DNA of 64,000 nt, taken from NCBI GenBank assembly GCA_030549205.1, contig JAUKTV010000007.1, positions 992,001 through 1,056,000 of the forward strand, written 5' to 3'. Both the position numbers and the translations under genes were made by a program. The notes below the pieces were generated by a model. It was given only the letters and a program-made list of their open reading frames with translations, was not told the DNA's origin and searched no databases. This DNA is from Apiosordaria backusii. Taxonomy: Eukaryota > Ascomycota > Sordariomycetes > Sordariales > Lasiosphaeriaceae. Positions 33,731-44,795 of the stretch are shown piece by piece; the first letter of the stretch is position 1; every line of letters starts with the position of its first letter.

Positions 33731-35878
33731 ATGAGGACGTCGCGCGTAGCTAGGGAGACCGCGCGTCTTTTTGAGAATGCGGCTGCTGCGTCGACACCAC
33801 TTCGGCGATCATCCAGGACCTCAACCTTGGCTGCCAGGTTCTCATACAACACCAGCGCCAGCTCCAGCGCAAACTTGACCAAAGTTGAGGAGAGCGACGG
33901 AGAAGACGAAGATGACGTCAAACTGGCTTTTGGCTCGGATATCGAAGATGCGATCACCACCACCAGAGCAGCGAAGCGAAGGCGCACCACTGCGACGAGC
34001 GCGATCACCACAGCAGAGACAATCCAGTCCTCACCCGCCAGGCGAACAACCCGGATCAAGACCGAGAGAACAATAACCAAATCCGAGCCCGGTTCCGACT
34101 CCGACTTCCTTTCTTCCCTTTCCGATAACGAAGACATCAAGTCAGCTATCAAAGAAGAATCCAAGCCCACCCCCCGCGGCCGCGCCCGTAAACCCGCCCG
34201 CCGAGTAACCTCCCCCTCCGGCACCACCACCATCACACCCCCTTCAAATTGGGAAGAAATCTACAACCTCGTCAAAGAAATGCGCCTCCACGGCCCAGCC
34301 GCCAATGCCGCAGTAGACACAATGGGCTGCGAGCGCCTCGCCGACCCCTCCTCCACAGTCAAAGACCGCCGCTTTCACACCCTCGTCGCATTGATGCTCT
34401 CCTCCCAGACCAGAGACACCGTCAACGCCGAGGCCATGAAGCGCCTTCACACTGAGCTGCCCCCCTACCAACCTGGTGCTCCGGCCGGCCTGAACCTCGA
34501 TAACATGCTCCACTGCCCTCCCGCTGTCCTTAACGAATTAATCGGCAAAGTCGGGTTTCACAACAACAAAACCAAGTACCTGCTTCAAACGGCCCAGATT
34601 TTGAAGGATAAATTCGGGGGTGACATCCCCCCCACCATCGAGGGGTTGGTCTCCCTTCCGGGAGTAGGACCCAAGATGGCGCACTTGTGCATGAGCGCGG
34701 AAAACGGCTGGAACAGAGTCGAGGGGATTGGTGTTGATGTGCATGTCCACCGGATCACGAATTACTGGGGGTGGAATGGAAACAAGGAAACAAAGACACC
34801 GGAGGAGACGAGGTTGGCGTTGCAGAGCTGGCTGCCGAGGGAGAAGTGGAAGGAGATTAATTGGTTGCTGGTGGGGCTGGGGCAGAGTGTTTGCTTGCCT
34901 GTTGGGAGGAGGTGCGGGGATTGCGAGGTGGGGTTGAGGGGGTTGTGTAAGGCGGCGGATAGGAAGAAGGTTAATGAGGGGAGGAGGAGGAGGGAGGGGG
35001 TCAAGAAGGAAGAGGAGGAGGGAGTTTTCAAGATGGAAATCAAGGAGGATGAGGAAGGGGGTGTAGTCATGAAGAGGGAACAGGAAAGGGTGGTCAAGAT
35101 GGAGGTTGTGGACGAGGGGATGCCTGGGCCGCCGGTGGAGGTCCAGCCTGAGCCTGAGCCGCAGCCTGATCCGGAGTCGAATGTTGCTATTCCTTCGATC
35201 GAGCAGGATGTCAAGCCTGTTGTTAAGAATGAGGAGGAGGAGGTTGAGATGGCTCGTGGACAAGTGCAGTCTGCTTCTGTCAAGAATGAAGCGGAGGATA
35301 TCGACGATGACATGGTCAAAAAGGAGGAGGAAGATGGTGTCAGAATGGACCAAGCCAGTCACCAGCCCGAGCTTATCGAGGATGTCGATATGGAAGATGC
35401 TCCCGAGGTCAAAGTCGAAGTCAAGACTGAGCCCAGAAGGCGAACCAGAATTCCTGTCACGATGCCCGCCAGAGACCAGTCTGAAGACTCTGAGTCTGAG
35501 GCGTCCGGTGCCGAAGTCAAGGCTGAGGTAAAGACTGAACCCCTCAGGCGAGCTCGCATCCCGGCTCACATACCTTCTAGGGGAGGGCCCGAGGTTAAAG
35601 TTGAGGTCAAGACTGAGCCGATGAGACGGGTCAGAATACCCGCCACCATACCCGTTAAGAGAGAGAGGGCTAGAGACCAGTCTTCAGAAGATGACTCGGC
35701 AGATGATGCCGAAGTCAAAACCGAGATCAAACCCGAGTTCATCAGACAGCCTCGCATACCAGCTCACATCCCAGCCAGGTCCGGCCCTGAGGTCAAAGTT
35801 GAAGTCAAAACCGAACCCAGTATTTCCGCCAGAACAGAGGTCAAGAGAGAACCCGACGTCAAACAGGAAGACTCCTAG
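33731..35878 (+). CDS. NTH1: Endonuclease III homologue (DNA glycosylase/AP lyase) with long psi-K-x-E tail
   Basis: An intronless frame of 715 residues, far longer than typical eukaryotic NTH1 (300-450). The Arg-rich N-terminus could be a mitochondrial presequence. The catalytic core spans about 173-410. LPGVGPKMA carries the Schiff-base Lys (K315) in the helix-hairpin-helix, VDVHVHRI carries the catalytic Asp (D336), and the 4Fe-4S cluster is C388-x6-C395-x2-C398-x7-C406. The enzyme removes oxidised pyrimidines in base excision repair. Residues 411-715 form an acidic, repeat-bearing tail with about 20 psi-K-x-E SUMO-consensus motifs, including five degenerate units with EVKVEVKTEP followed by RRxRIP. 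The TAG at 35876-35878 is followed by a long open frame in the same phase (separate entry). Core function is firm; the tail is unusual. Confidence 0.9.
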   Translation: MRTSRVARETARLFENAAAASTPLRRSSRTSTLAARFSYNTSASSSANLTKVEESDGEDEDDVKLAFGSDIEDAITTTRAAKRRRTTATSAITTAETIQSSPARRTTRIKTERTITKSEPGSDSDFLSSLSDNEDIKSAIKEESKPTPRGRARKPARRVTSPSGTTTITPPSNWEEIYNLVKEMRLHGPAANAAVDTMGCERLADPSSTVKDRRFHTLVALMLSSQTRDTVNAEAMKRLHTELPPYQPGAPAGLNLDNMLHCPPAVLNELIGKVGFHNNKTKYLLQTAQILKDKFGGDIPPTIEGLVSLPGVGPKMAHLCMSAENGWNRVEGIGVDVHVHRITNYWGWNGNKETKTPEETRLALQSWLPREKWKEINWLLVGLGQSVCLPVGRRCGDCEVGLRGLCKAADRKKVNEGRRRREGVKKEEEEGVFKMEIKEDEEGGVVMKREQERVVKMEVVDEGMPGPPVEVQPEPEPQPDPESNVAIPSIEQDVKPVVKNEEEEVEMARGQVQSASVKNEAEDIDDDMVKKEEEDGVRMDQASHQPELIEDVDMEDAPEVKVEVKTEPRRRTRIPVTMPARDQSEDSESEASGAEVKAEVKTEPLRRARIPAHIPSRGGPEVKVEVKTEPMRRVRIPATIPVKRERARDQSSEDDSADDAEVKTEIKPEFIRQPRIPAHIPARSGPEVKVEVKTEPSISARTEVKREPDVKQEDS
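35400..35830 (+). repeat. degenerate tandem repeat in the NTH1 tail
   Basis: Five imperfect coding units beginning near 35404, 35512, 35587, 35706 and 35785. Each encodes two psi-K-x-E motifs (VKVE/VKAE/VKTE then VKTE/IKPE) followed by Glu-Pro and, in four units, an Arg-rich RIP segment. Unit spacing is 75-119 bp. Confidence 0.75.
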
Positions 35879-36856
35879 TACGAGTCCGACTACGACTTTC
35901 GTTTCGCCTCTGACCACGGCTCTGACTCCGACTCATCATCCATTGAGGAGGAGGACAATGAGGAGGAAGAAGAATCTTCCAGCCATCATCACTATGACTT
36001 CAGCTCCTACCTTGACGACGAAGAGGACTTGTTACAGTTCAGCTTTGACGACGAGATCAAAGATGAAGACCTGGATTTCTACGATGACTACAACTCCGAC
36101 TACGAGATTGAGGAAGCGCTCAGGGTGGATGATCTTGCTTCTGATTACGGCTCTGATGACGGAGATGAGCAACAGCCGGTTATCAAGGACGAGGATGAGC
36201 AGCACCCCGTCGTCATCAAAAACGAAATCAAGGAGGAGGAACCCGAGATCAAGGAGGAAGACCCCGAGCCTGCCTCCCCCACCCGTTGGTTCAACGAGGA
36301 GGAGCCTATCATCCAGCAGGAGGGAGCACCCAGCCAGCAACAAGATCCACCGTCCGACTCTTGGTATAACAACTACATATTCCAAGACTTTGCCTGGCTG
36401 GATATCCCCATCGACTTCACAGCAACACCCTCTAGTTCCAACCTCTGGTCCGAACCCAATCCCGACTCCTCTCGACCTGTTGAAGTTGTCGAGCAGCAGC
36501 AGTATTCTTTCACCGGGGAGGAGGAGGGACTTAACTACCAAGAAGCTGAAATCCCCCATTCGTGGCGTGAACCCATTCCCGAGGTGGACATTCCCGTGGC
36601 AGGGTATGGCTACGAACCTGCTATTATTGACTATGGCTTTGGGGTTGGTGCTATGCAGCAGCCGGTTGGGTATAGCCATGGGTCTGGCTGGTTCGGAGGG
36701 CTCAGCCAGGAGTCTCATTCTGGGCTGAGCTACCATGAGTATGATGGCGGTGGTGGTGGATCTAGTGGCTTGAGTTACTACGACTCTGGATCCAACAACT
36801 CTTACTCTGGGCTTAGTTATGACTCTCCGTATCACTACGGAGGAGGAGGGATTTGA
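35879..36856 (+). other. in-phase continuation of the NTH1 frame after TAG
   Basis: From the codon after the TAG, 325 sense codons run to TGA at 36854-36856 in the NTH1 phase. The first Met is only in the last quarter (within GAMQQP), so this is not a separate ordinary gene. Its composition continues the NTH1 tail: Asp/Glu/Ser-rich blocks, five more psi-K-x-E motifs (IKDE, IKDE, IKNE, IKEE, IKEE), then a Tyr/Gly/Ser-rich end with GLSYHEYDG, GLSYYDSG and GLSYDSP. It is the missing end of the protein if the stop is read through, spliced out or miscalled, or a relic if the stop is real. No consensus donor/branch site supports an intron. Confidence 0.7.
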
Positions 36857-38636
36857 ACAGGGAGCAGCATATCACATTAAATAGAGACCAAAAGCACAAT
36901 AGAATCCATTGTGCATAATTTGAGGCGAGCAGGAGGAGGCGATTCTCGCAGAGTTTAATATGGGTAGGATAGATAGGATAGTTGGGGACAAATGAAATAA
37001 TAGTTATAAGGTTATGTTCCACATGTTTAGTGATATTTGATATGTCCTTTTCGGAGCCCCTTTTTATCTATTTACCTAACCACCCCTCCACATACTTTCA
37101 TCTCAGCCTCGTCCAAACTTCATCCAAACATCAATAAAACCCATCGTCTGCAAGCGCAGCTGTATCAACAATCCTCATCTAAGCTTGAAAAGTAGCATCG
37201 TGAGCAAGCGCTGACTACACCACACCCCAACACCACTGTCGGCAAGGACGGATACCGCCGTCTGGTGGTAGATGGACTGGAAGATTGCCTCCCTCGCACA
37301 TTTTTGCAACGTGATCAGGAATTGCGGCGAGCTGACGAAGTTGATCCGTTTGTTGATGAACTTGCAGAACGCCCACCCGAGCCCGAGCAGAGTAGCATCG
37401 CTCGTGCTCTTGAGGGCCGCTGAGGCCGTTGACTGGGCTGGGTCTTTTTGATGAGGTGCGCGCGCGCGCGCGCAAGTGAGAGCTAGCTGTATTTGACTAC
37501 CTTACCTGACTGAGGCGGTCGGTTTTTGTGGAGGACAGGAGGGGGGGAGCTCTGGGAATTTGTCTCGAGAGTTGAAAAAAATGTATACATATTATTCCTG
37601 GTTTACAGTCGTTATTTGTGTTCTTCCAGTTCAGAATTTGTTCCTGCTGCTCTCCAAGGGTTACTTTAATATTCAAGGTGGTTCACAATAGTCATAATCA
37701 CCGTTTATAAATGGATATCTTTCTATTTATTTATTTATGTGTCTGTCTGTCTCTTATTGACCCGCTTTTGTCACCGTTAGCCTAATGGTCACCCATCGTG
37801 ACTGACTCCCATGATGCGAATACCCCAGCTTTTCACGCAGTAGTTCGCATAACCCCGAGTGGGCCTCCCCATCTCGGCTGATGCTTGCGTGTGCCCTAGC
37901 TGGCCAAAACAGTCAGTCAGAGTCATGTCAATGAAGATACGATATCGGAGCGGTCGTAATCCAGCGGCAGGCAAGTTTGTCGTCATTTGATCATCATTGT
38001 CATCATCACCCAAACTGGTCCCATTTATTGTTTTTTGTAAATTCTTATTTTCTTGTTTATTTAATTGCTCAACTTGTTTGTGGCGAGAAGAGTGAAAACA
38101 AAAGGTGTCAATGTAAATGCCCAGCCATAGCCATGATTCCCAGCTGCACGCCTTCCCTCGGCGCGGCTGATAACAGAAAAATGCCAACCCATTTATCCCC
38201 CCTCCCCCTCCATCGCGCCGTGACGCCTTGCCAAATTCCGGAAAAGTTTTGAAAAATTATGTTGAGAGGCTTGCTTTCGCTTTTCGGAAATAAGCCATCT
38301 CATTATGCGAAGTGTGGTGAATCAGAATTGTAGATGTAATGTATGTGCTGCGTAGTGTTGGGATGTACGTAATAATAGTCGTCGAGAGTTGAAGTCGCCG
38401 CAAAAAGATGCATATCATCATGATGATCGCAAAAAACCAACTCATTCTGAGTCATTTCTTCCTGCTACCGGAAAAAAGGACCGGACTGCTTCGTATGTGT
38501 GATGGCGATCGCATGCTCGAATAGATAACAATGTCGCAAAGAAGCGAGAAGCGAACCAAGTCACGACTGCATCATCGGCGGCGATGGACGAACAGGGATA
38601 GCCGATCGTCGGTGTCGTCGGGAACAAGGGCGACGC
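36857..38636. other. intergenic with an orphan coding-like fragment
   Basis: NTH1 3' flank and AN1-protein 3' flank. It contains the fragment at 37196-37423, a (GC)8 run at 37458-37473, and a 132-codon minus frame at 37789-38187 without protein features. Confidence 0.5.
37196..37423 (+). pseudogene. orphan open frame, possible gene remnant
   Basis: After a TAG at 37193-37195, 75 codons are open to a TGA. They encode a charged, protein-like segment with GKDGYRRLVVDGLEDCLP and later DEVDPFVDELAERPPEPEQS. There is no ATG in frame, and the start coincides with an AG that could be an acceptor. No upstream exon was found, and I recognise no family. It may be a relic or an exon of an unresolved gene. 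Confidence 0.3.
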
Positions 38637-38950
38637 TTATACACCCTTGATGACTTGAGTTCTTTCTTTGTTGAGCTGCATGGCGTTTTGCTCGAAGGCT
38701 TCCTTTTTGCACTGATTTGGGGAGGAGACGCGTTAGCGAACATGTCTTCTTGTTCGGAGAGCACATCCGATAACCCCACGAGCCACCACTGTGATGGGTC
38801 AAAACTTACGTCCTCCAGGCCCTGGCACTTGTGATCTTCTAAGAGACGGTGGTTGCTGCAGTAATGCCCGCCGCAAAAAGCGCAGTCGCCCGAGATGCGC
38901 TGGGCGACGGCCTTGCAGTCGGTGAGGGAGCACCTGATCTTCTTGGGCAT
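38637..38950 (-). CDS. AN1-type zinc-finger protein
   Basis: Exons 38810-38950 and 38637-38711 with a 98-bp intron (GTAAGT...AATCAG) give 71 residues. The N-terminus is a full AN1 finger: CSLTDC, CAFCGGHYCSNHR and EDHKC place all Cys and His ligands. The second exon, CKKEAFEQNAMQLNKERTQ, is the conserved short helix of single-AN1 fungal proteins (yeast Tmc1-like, linked to proteasome stress). The out-of-frame extension past the donor confirms the intron. Function beyond zinc binding is inferred from the family. Confidence 0.9.
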
Positions 38951-41788
38951 GTTGGGCGGTGTTGAAGTGAGGACAGCGGAAGAGACCGGAATCGCCTATG
39001 AGTACGAAATAGATTGCGCGAGGCTATGCCGTTTGAAGATGTGACGCCGCTTGGTGAGAAAAAGGAAAACGAAGAATCGAGGGAATGAAAAAAGCTCTCA
39101 GTTGGAAGGTGGGAAGGGATGGTGGTTTATAACGGAGAGGGTGACTTGTCAGACACAGTCGACAACACACAGATCTCACGTGGTGTAAGTTCGCAAGCAA
39201 GGACAGGGAATGGTGGCTAAACTAGCAGACAAGCGCAATTGGAAATAGTTGGAAACCGTTCGACCAGGCTGTGGACCAAGGACGGACCATGGTGAATGGT
39301 GAGGCAGGCGAGCAGCGAGGTACAAGTACAAGTGACTTGGCCGTCGATGACGGTAAGGGGAGGCAACGCCGGTCCCACCCAATGGGAAGCAGGGCGGTGC
39401 TTGCGCAGTCGGGTCCGCCGTTTGTAATCCAGGAATCCACTACCTCCGGATATACTTCGCGGTGATCGCAACGACAGATTTGTCTATCAACCTGTCGCAT
39501 CACACCATTTACGGGATTTTCCGAGCGAGCCTCGGGCCCAGGTTGTTTGCAAGGAGTAAGCCCGAGAGGCACTCGGCGAGGCGAGATGGAAGAGGTTTTG
39601 AAAAGTGAAGTACCGGCCCGGCAAAGGTATCGGGTACCTGTGGGACCCTCGAGGTTCCTTGTGATGCAGTGGAACGTACCCGAGCTAGGCCCAAGCCAGC
39701 GCATCTCACAAAGACAGCCGACCAAGACGTCCTCGATAAAGAAGGCCCGTCCACGCGCCAAATCGGTATGCGCATCAGTCACCGGTAATTACCAGATCTC
39801 CCCTTCTCGGCTGACTGCTGCAAGTTGGGACGATGATCTCGACGAAGGGGACCCAAGCATCCCTTGCTGGTTGGTGCTTTGTTATCGTCAACCATCCCTT
39901 ATCTTTCCGAGTGAGCACGGCGTTGCATCCCACGGAACCAAGCAGTTCGCATGACACCAACAACCCTCATAAATACCTCCGCATCCTCCCCCATTTGCGA
40001 GCCTCGGGGCCAAGCCGGCTTCTTTGGAGCTGCTCAAGTCACGTCACGTCATGCCCGTGCAAGCTGGCCGCTCTCGCCCACCTTGTCCGATATCTGAGGC
40101 CTCATGGGCCATCTCGCCTCCTTGCTTGCCTCCGCCCTAGACCATGACAAGAAGATCCCGGCTTGGGCAGCGGAATGAATCTCCAATGTCTCACGGCGCG
40201 CCGGGCTAGATCATGCAGGACTCACTGACTGCAGCCAGAGCTGCAGCTATCAACCACACACCCAAGTCACACATGCACTACCAAGGACACGCAAACTAGA
40301 AGAAGCGTTTGATGTTGCACACCTCTGTTGATGTGGAATTGCGGAAACCGGCCTGGTCACACATCCCGCCGGGTTCCATTGCGCACACTTCACCGCCAAC
40401 CCCATATTTGACCGGTCACAACATCAACCCATTCTTTTCTTTTTTTTGCCTGCCGTCTTTGCCTCCCTTTGGATCAGCGAATTTCTCTCAGCATGTTCCA
40501 GCACCAATTATTCTGTTCTGGGCCATCACAACTTTTTCCAGCGAATTATCTCGCACCACGACAGACACTTTTCCTCCCCCCAAGCATAGACTTTTCTTCG
40601 GTTGCAACACCCAAAACTAGCCATCAGATGCGTCCTGTCAGCTCTGTGATATCGACATACCCTGTAGATCACCGGTCTCACATACACACACACACACGCA
40701 AAGTCGTCTCACGCACTAATATACCTTTGGGTGTCCTACACTAATTCCAGGGATTCAACAGGCCGGGTTGAAACTCCGGCGTGCAGAAAATGCAAGGCCA
40801 ATCATTTTAGTTTTGTTTACGAATACAAGCATCAACCCATCCAGTGCCACACGCTCTTTTTTTTTCTTTCCCAGGGAGTAAGTCTTCCCTCTTCGGATCA
40901 TCTACACCCGATGAGTCTACCCGCTGTCCTGTTGTGGCGATCTGAACCTACAGTATGCAGGTCTCACTTCTCACCACCAACTATGAACCACGACAGCAAA
41001 TCACAACATCATCCCGGATATGTCTCTCATTTTTTTTTTTTTTTTTGCTTCTTCATGCATGGGATATTCACAATAAACCCGTCAATCTGACAAAATGTCT
41101 AGACCAACGCGTACTCGAGAGATCGAGGCTTTTTATCCATCCATGCATGAAAATATCCTCACAAGTCAGCTCACAATCTCTCTCTCGCAAATCTAGACCA
41201 CAGTAACCCGAGAGAGTCTGTCTCACTGACTAGATAGGAAGTTCATATCTGCATGTAATCAATACCCAACACCACCGCATACAAAATAACTCCAGCATTT
41301 TTTGGTACCCCCTGATTGCTGACAAAAACTTGCACTTTACAAACTCACTTGCAGAGTATAAAGTGTTGTTTTCCGGAACGTTACACCAACCGACCGGTTA
41401 ACTGTCAACCCCAAATTATGGGGGAAAGAAAAAGGAGTCTAATTGTTGGGCCCAAACAACAACAAAAAAAATCCAATAGACCAGCAAATCCGACTCATGT
41501 ACCACACCCACTAACACAACCTGTGGCGGCAACATTCCGATCTGTCTGTAAGTAATTTTTTTGAGGAGCTCGTATCGAAGGCATATCCACACAAGCAACT
41601 CCGTATGAGTTTAGGAATACACCAAGTCTGGCAACCCATCACTACCAAACTAACAACCCACAACACAACAACACCATTCCTAGTTGTGTTTGACCATAGT
41701 TTTTTCATTTCTCATTCTGCTAACAAGTACAAGTCACACACACATCGACGACCTCAAAATGAAGCTTTTTCCATAAGAACCCCCAATT
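38951..41788. other. long intergenic region
   Basis: AN1 promoter and SFA1 3' flank. It has a (CA)n run near 40681-40697 and a T-run near 41030-41046. The 186-codon minus frame at 39222-39782 and others show no protein features. No gene supported. Confidence 0.5.
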
Positions 41789-42091
41789 TTACATGGTCAC
41801 AACGGCGCGGATGCAGTCACCCTGCTTCATAACCTCAAAGGCATCGTTGATCTCCGCCAGCTTCTTGCGGTGAGTGATAAACTCGTCAACCTTGAGCTTG
41901 CCATCAAGGTAATCCTGAACAAGCCCAGGAAGCTGGGACCGGCCCTTGACGCCGCCAAAAGCGCTGCCCCTCCATACACGACCAGTGACAAGCATGAATG
42001 CTATAGTTTCAAACCAAACACATTAGCCTCTGACACTTTTTTGACAAAACACCGAACCCCAATCCCGCGGTTTCGGTATTCTCTCTCTCTC

Positions 42092-42133
<42 letters not shown>

Positions 42134-43332
42134 AAAAAAACTCACGTCTAGTAGAAATCTCCTGCCCAGCCGCCGCAACCCCAATAATAATACTCTGCCC
42201 CCACCCCTTATGACACGCCTCCAACGCCGCCCTCATCACATTCACATTCCCCGTGCAATCAAACGTGTAATCGCACCCCCCATCCGTCAACTCAACCAGC
42301 TCCTCCACCACCGTCTTCCCCTCCGGCAGCTTCGTCGGGTTCACAAAATCCGTCGCCCCAAACTTCCTCGCCCACTCCTCCTTGCTCGGGTTCACATCCA
42401 CCACAATAATCTTGCCCGCCTTATTCGCCACCGCCCCCTGAACCACACTTAGTCCCACGCACCCGGCCCCAAAAATCCCAACGTTGCTCCCCTCCTCCAC
42501 ATTCGCCGTGATCCTCGCCGCGCCGTACCCCGTCGTGATCCCGCACCCCAGCAGGCACGTCCTATCCATCGGGGCATCTTGCTGCACGGCCACCACGCTG
42601 ATATCCGCTACGACGGTATACTGCGAAAACGTCGACGTGCCCATAAAGTGCAGGATGTCTTGTCCTCTGGCGCGGAAGCGGGAGGTGCCGTCGGGCATGA
42701 CGCCTTTGCCTTGGGTGGCGCGGATCTTGCCGCAGAGGTTGGTCTTGCCGGATTTGCAAAACTTGCACTCTCTGCACTCGGGCGTGTAGAGGGCGATTAC
42801 GTGGTCGCCGGGCTTGACGTTGGTGACGCCCTCGCCGACGGATTCGACGATGCCGGCGCCTTCGTGGCCGAGGATGACGGGGAAGGCGCCTTCGGGGTCT
42901 TTGCCGGAGAGGGTGTAGGCGTCTACATCGGGGGTTAGTATTATATTGGGGGATGGGAGGAAGGGGGGGGGGGGCAGGTAGATACCTGTGTGGCAGACAC
43001 CAGTGTAGGCAATCTTGATTCTGACCTCGTGGGCCTTGGGGGGCGCGACTTCGACGTCCTCGTAGGAGAGCTCCTGGCCGGGGCCCCAGGCGATGGCCGC
43101 CTTGCAGGTGATGGTCTGTTTTTCATGTCATTATGTCAGCGAATTCAAAGTTCATCAAACAAAAACGATGAGCTTGAGCTTCAATGACGGAGCTGTCAAA
43201 GTTCCGTGTGGTGTCGACAATAAGGAGACATGTTGAAGAGGGCGATAAACTGCGGGGTTGAACTTCTAAAGCTTCAAGTGTGTGAGAGGTAAGAAAGGTG
43301 ATGTCATTTACCTTGCCAGCTGTGTCCGACAT
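41789..43332 (-). CDS. SFA1: S-(hydroxymethyl)glutathione dehydrogenase (class III alcohol dehydrogenase)
   Basis: Exons 43312-43332, 42986-43115, 42146-42922 and 41789-42000 give 379 residues, the family length. Catalytic zinc ligands are in TGVCHTDAYT, GHEGAG and LGCGITTGYG. The structural zinc loop is CRECKFCKSGKTNLC. The Rossmann motif is GIFGAGCVGLS, followed by VDVNPSKEEWARKFGATDFVNP. The terminal AFGGVKGRSQLPG is typical of class III enzymes. It oxidises the glutathione adduct of formaldehyde with NAD and also reduces S-nitrosoglutathione. The 196-bp first intron follows only seven codons. The last intron (42001-42145) contains a 39-base homopolymer. Confidence 0.95.
42093..42131. repeat. 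39-base A homopolymer inside an SFA1 intron
   Basis: A uninterrupted at 42093-42131, then one G and eight more A. It lies within the last SFA1 intron, where it is poly-T on the coding strand close to the donor. Homopolymers of this length are error-prone, so the exact count is uncertain. Confidence 0.85.
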
Positions 43333-44795
43333 TTTTGACTGTGTTTGTTTTTGATCCTCGACTTTCTCGGTTAAGATGAAGTGAAGAAAAGAAGGTTCAC
43401 AAAGTCAATTTGGAAGAGCCGCCTCCCTTTTGTTTGCCGTTCCAAATGGTTAAAGTGATGCTGGCCGGCTGCGACCTCTTTGACCCCGCTTCGCGCACAC
43501 ACACACAGCTTGTTCAAGGAGTGGGGTATCGCCTTGAAGGAGGGGCAGATTTCTGGGAGTGTGGGTTTTTGGCTGGTAGTCGTAGCCGGCAAAGGGACAG
43601 GATCAATGATATCAAATGATTACTGGATGGATCAGACTGTGTCTCTTTTTTATCCTCAACCTCGGTGATTTCACGGCATCTTTTTCTCTTGGGTGTGAGG
43701 TATCTTTACGTTTTTGGCTCATTTCTACACGTTATCACCGCCCACAAGAGACGCGGAGGGTTGAGAAGGGGTCAACGGCTCGGCAGTTCTTTTCGTTTCT
43801 GTGCCATTGACTAATAGCAGTGATGATGTCGTGAGAAAGTTCCGTATCAATCGGTGGAGTAGGTATGCAAGTGGATTTTTTGTTTTCTTTTTGGTGTCAA
43901 TTCACAGCAGCAAATCTGTTAAGACTGATGATGAGTAATTCCCCAATTGGGAAACCTTTTGACATACGATACAGAGTGCTTTCTGACTTGATTGAGTTGT
44001 CAATTGATGACAACTTTCTGGCGTTGTTGTAAGTATGGATCAGACCGGACCGTACTTAAAAGCGCCGATTCGGAGGGGTCCTATCTCAATTCATTTTCCC
44101 GCCCAGGGGCAACACACAGCTACCGTGCTCGCGCAACACGGGTTTAGGGTGACGAAAGCGCGGATGTAAAGAGGTGTTAACACCGGGTTTTATCTCTCGC
44201 CGTATGACTCTTTTACGGAGACTGCGATTGATAAGTTTCTGGGCGAGAATTCAACGGGCGGATTGGGTTTTCCGGGGAAAGGAAACCCCTGAGCTGATGT
44301 GGGAAAAACGTACATACCTATGCAAGGTGGGAAGATCACCGTTGCACAGTTGGGGTACGCATGAAGTAGGCAGGTATATCGCTGAAGTTATGTCATTCCT
44401 CTCTTCGACTGTCCATTCTCATACGAATTACTGCTCATCTTTGCAGCATTGGGTGATCCCTAAATATCACGAGGCACTACATAGTTACATCTAGATCAAA
44501 CATCAAGACTTTGAGCAACCAGCCCAATATTCCAATTTAGAATCCAGTTCTGTAAGAGACATACAGACCATAGTAGCTATTCCACGTGGATGCAATAAAG
44601 TGGACCCATCCTCACTCACACCACTCTCACAACCAACCACTGCTTATCTCATCACCCCTCAACCTCACCACCAACCTCATCTCACCTCATCTCACCATCA
44701 CTACCTATCCTCGCCACCATCTTCACCCTCAAAACCCAAGCCCCTTTTACACAACCCAATTGTAGTAGATTTTTTTATTTTGTTTAAAAAAAAAA
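43333..44795. other. divergent intergenic region SFA1/DUF952
   Basis: Promoters of both genes. No gene seen. The last 200 bp are pyrimidine-rich leader sequence. Confidence 0.5.

Noticed and set aside
34538..35569. 343-codon minus frame over NTH1
   Set aside because: Lies over the catalytic core and tail of NTH1; sequence is Leu/Arg/His/Pro low complexity with no motif.
35840..35880. Intron ending at CCTAG that would remove the NTH1 stop
   Set aside because: No GTRNGT donor in a frame-preserving position, no branch-like CTRAY, no pyrimidine tract; kept only as a remote alternative.
35691..36728. 345-codon plus frame overlapping the NTH1 tail and its continuation
   Set aside because: Ser/Thr/Arg/Pro shadow frame; the NTH1 phase carries the motifs and acidic blocks across the same region.
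36032..36835. 267-codon minus frame opposite the NTH1 continuation
   Set aside because: Mirror of an Asp/Glu-rich plus-strand frame, giving Val/Leu/Ile/Arg strings without domains.
39222..39782. 186-codon minus frame
   Set aside because: No recognisable protein features and overlapped by other equally open frames.
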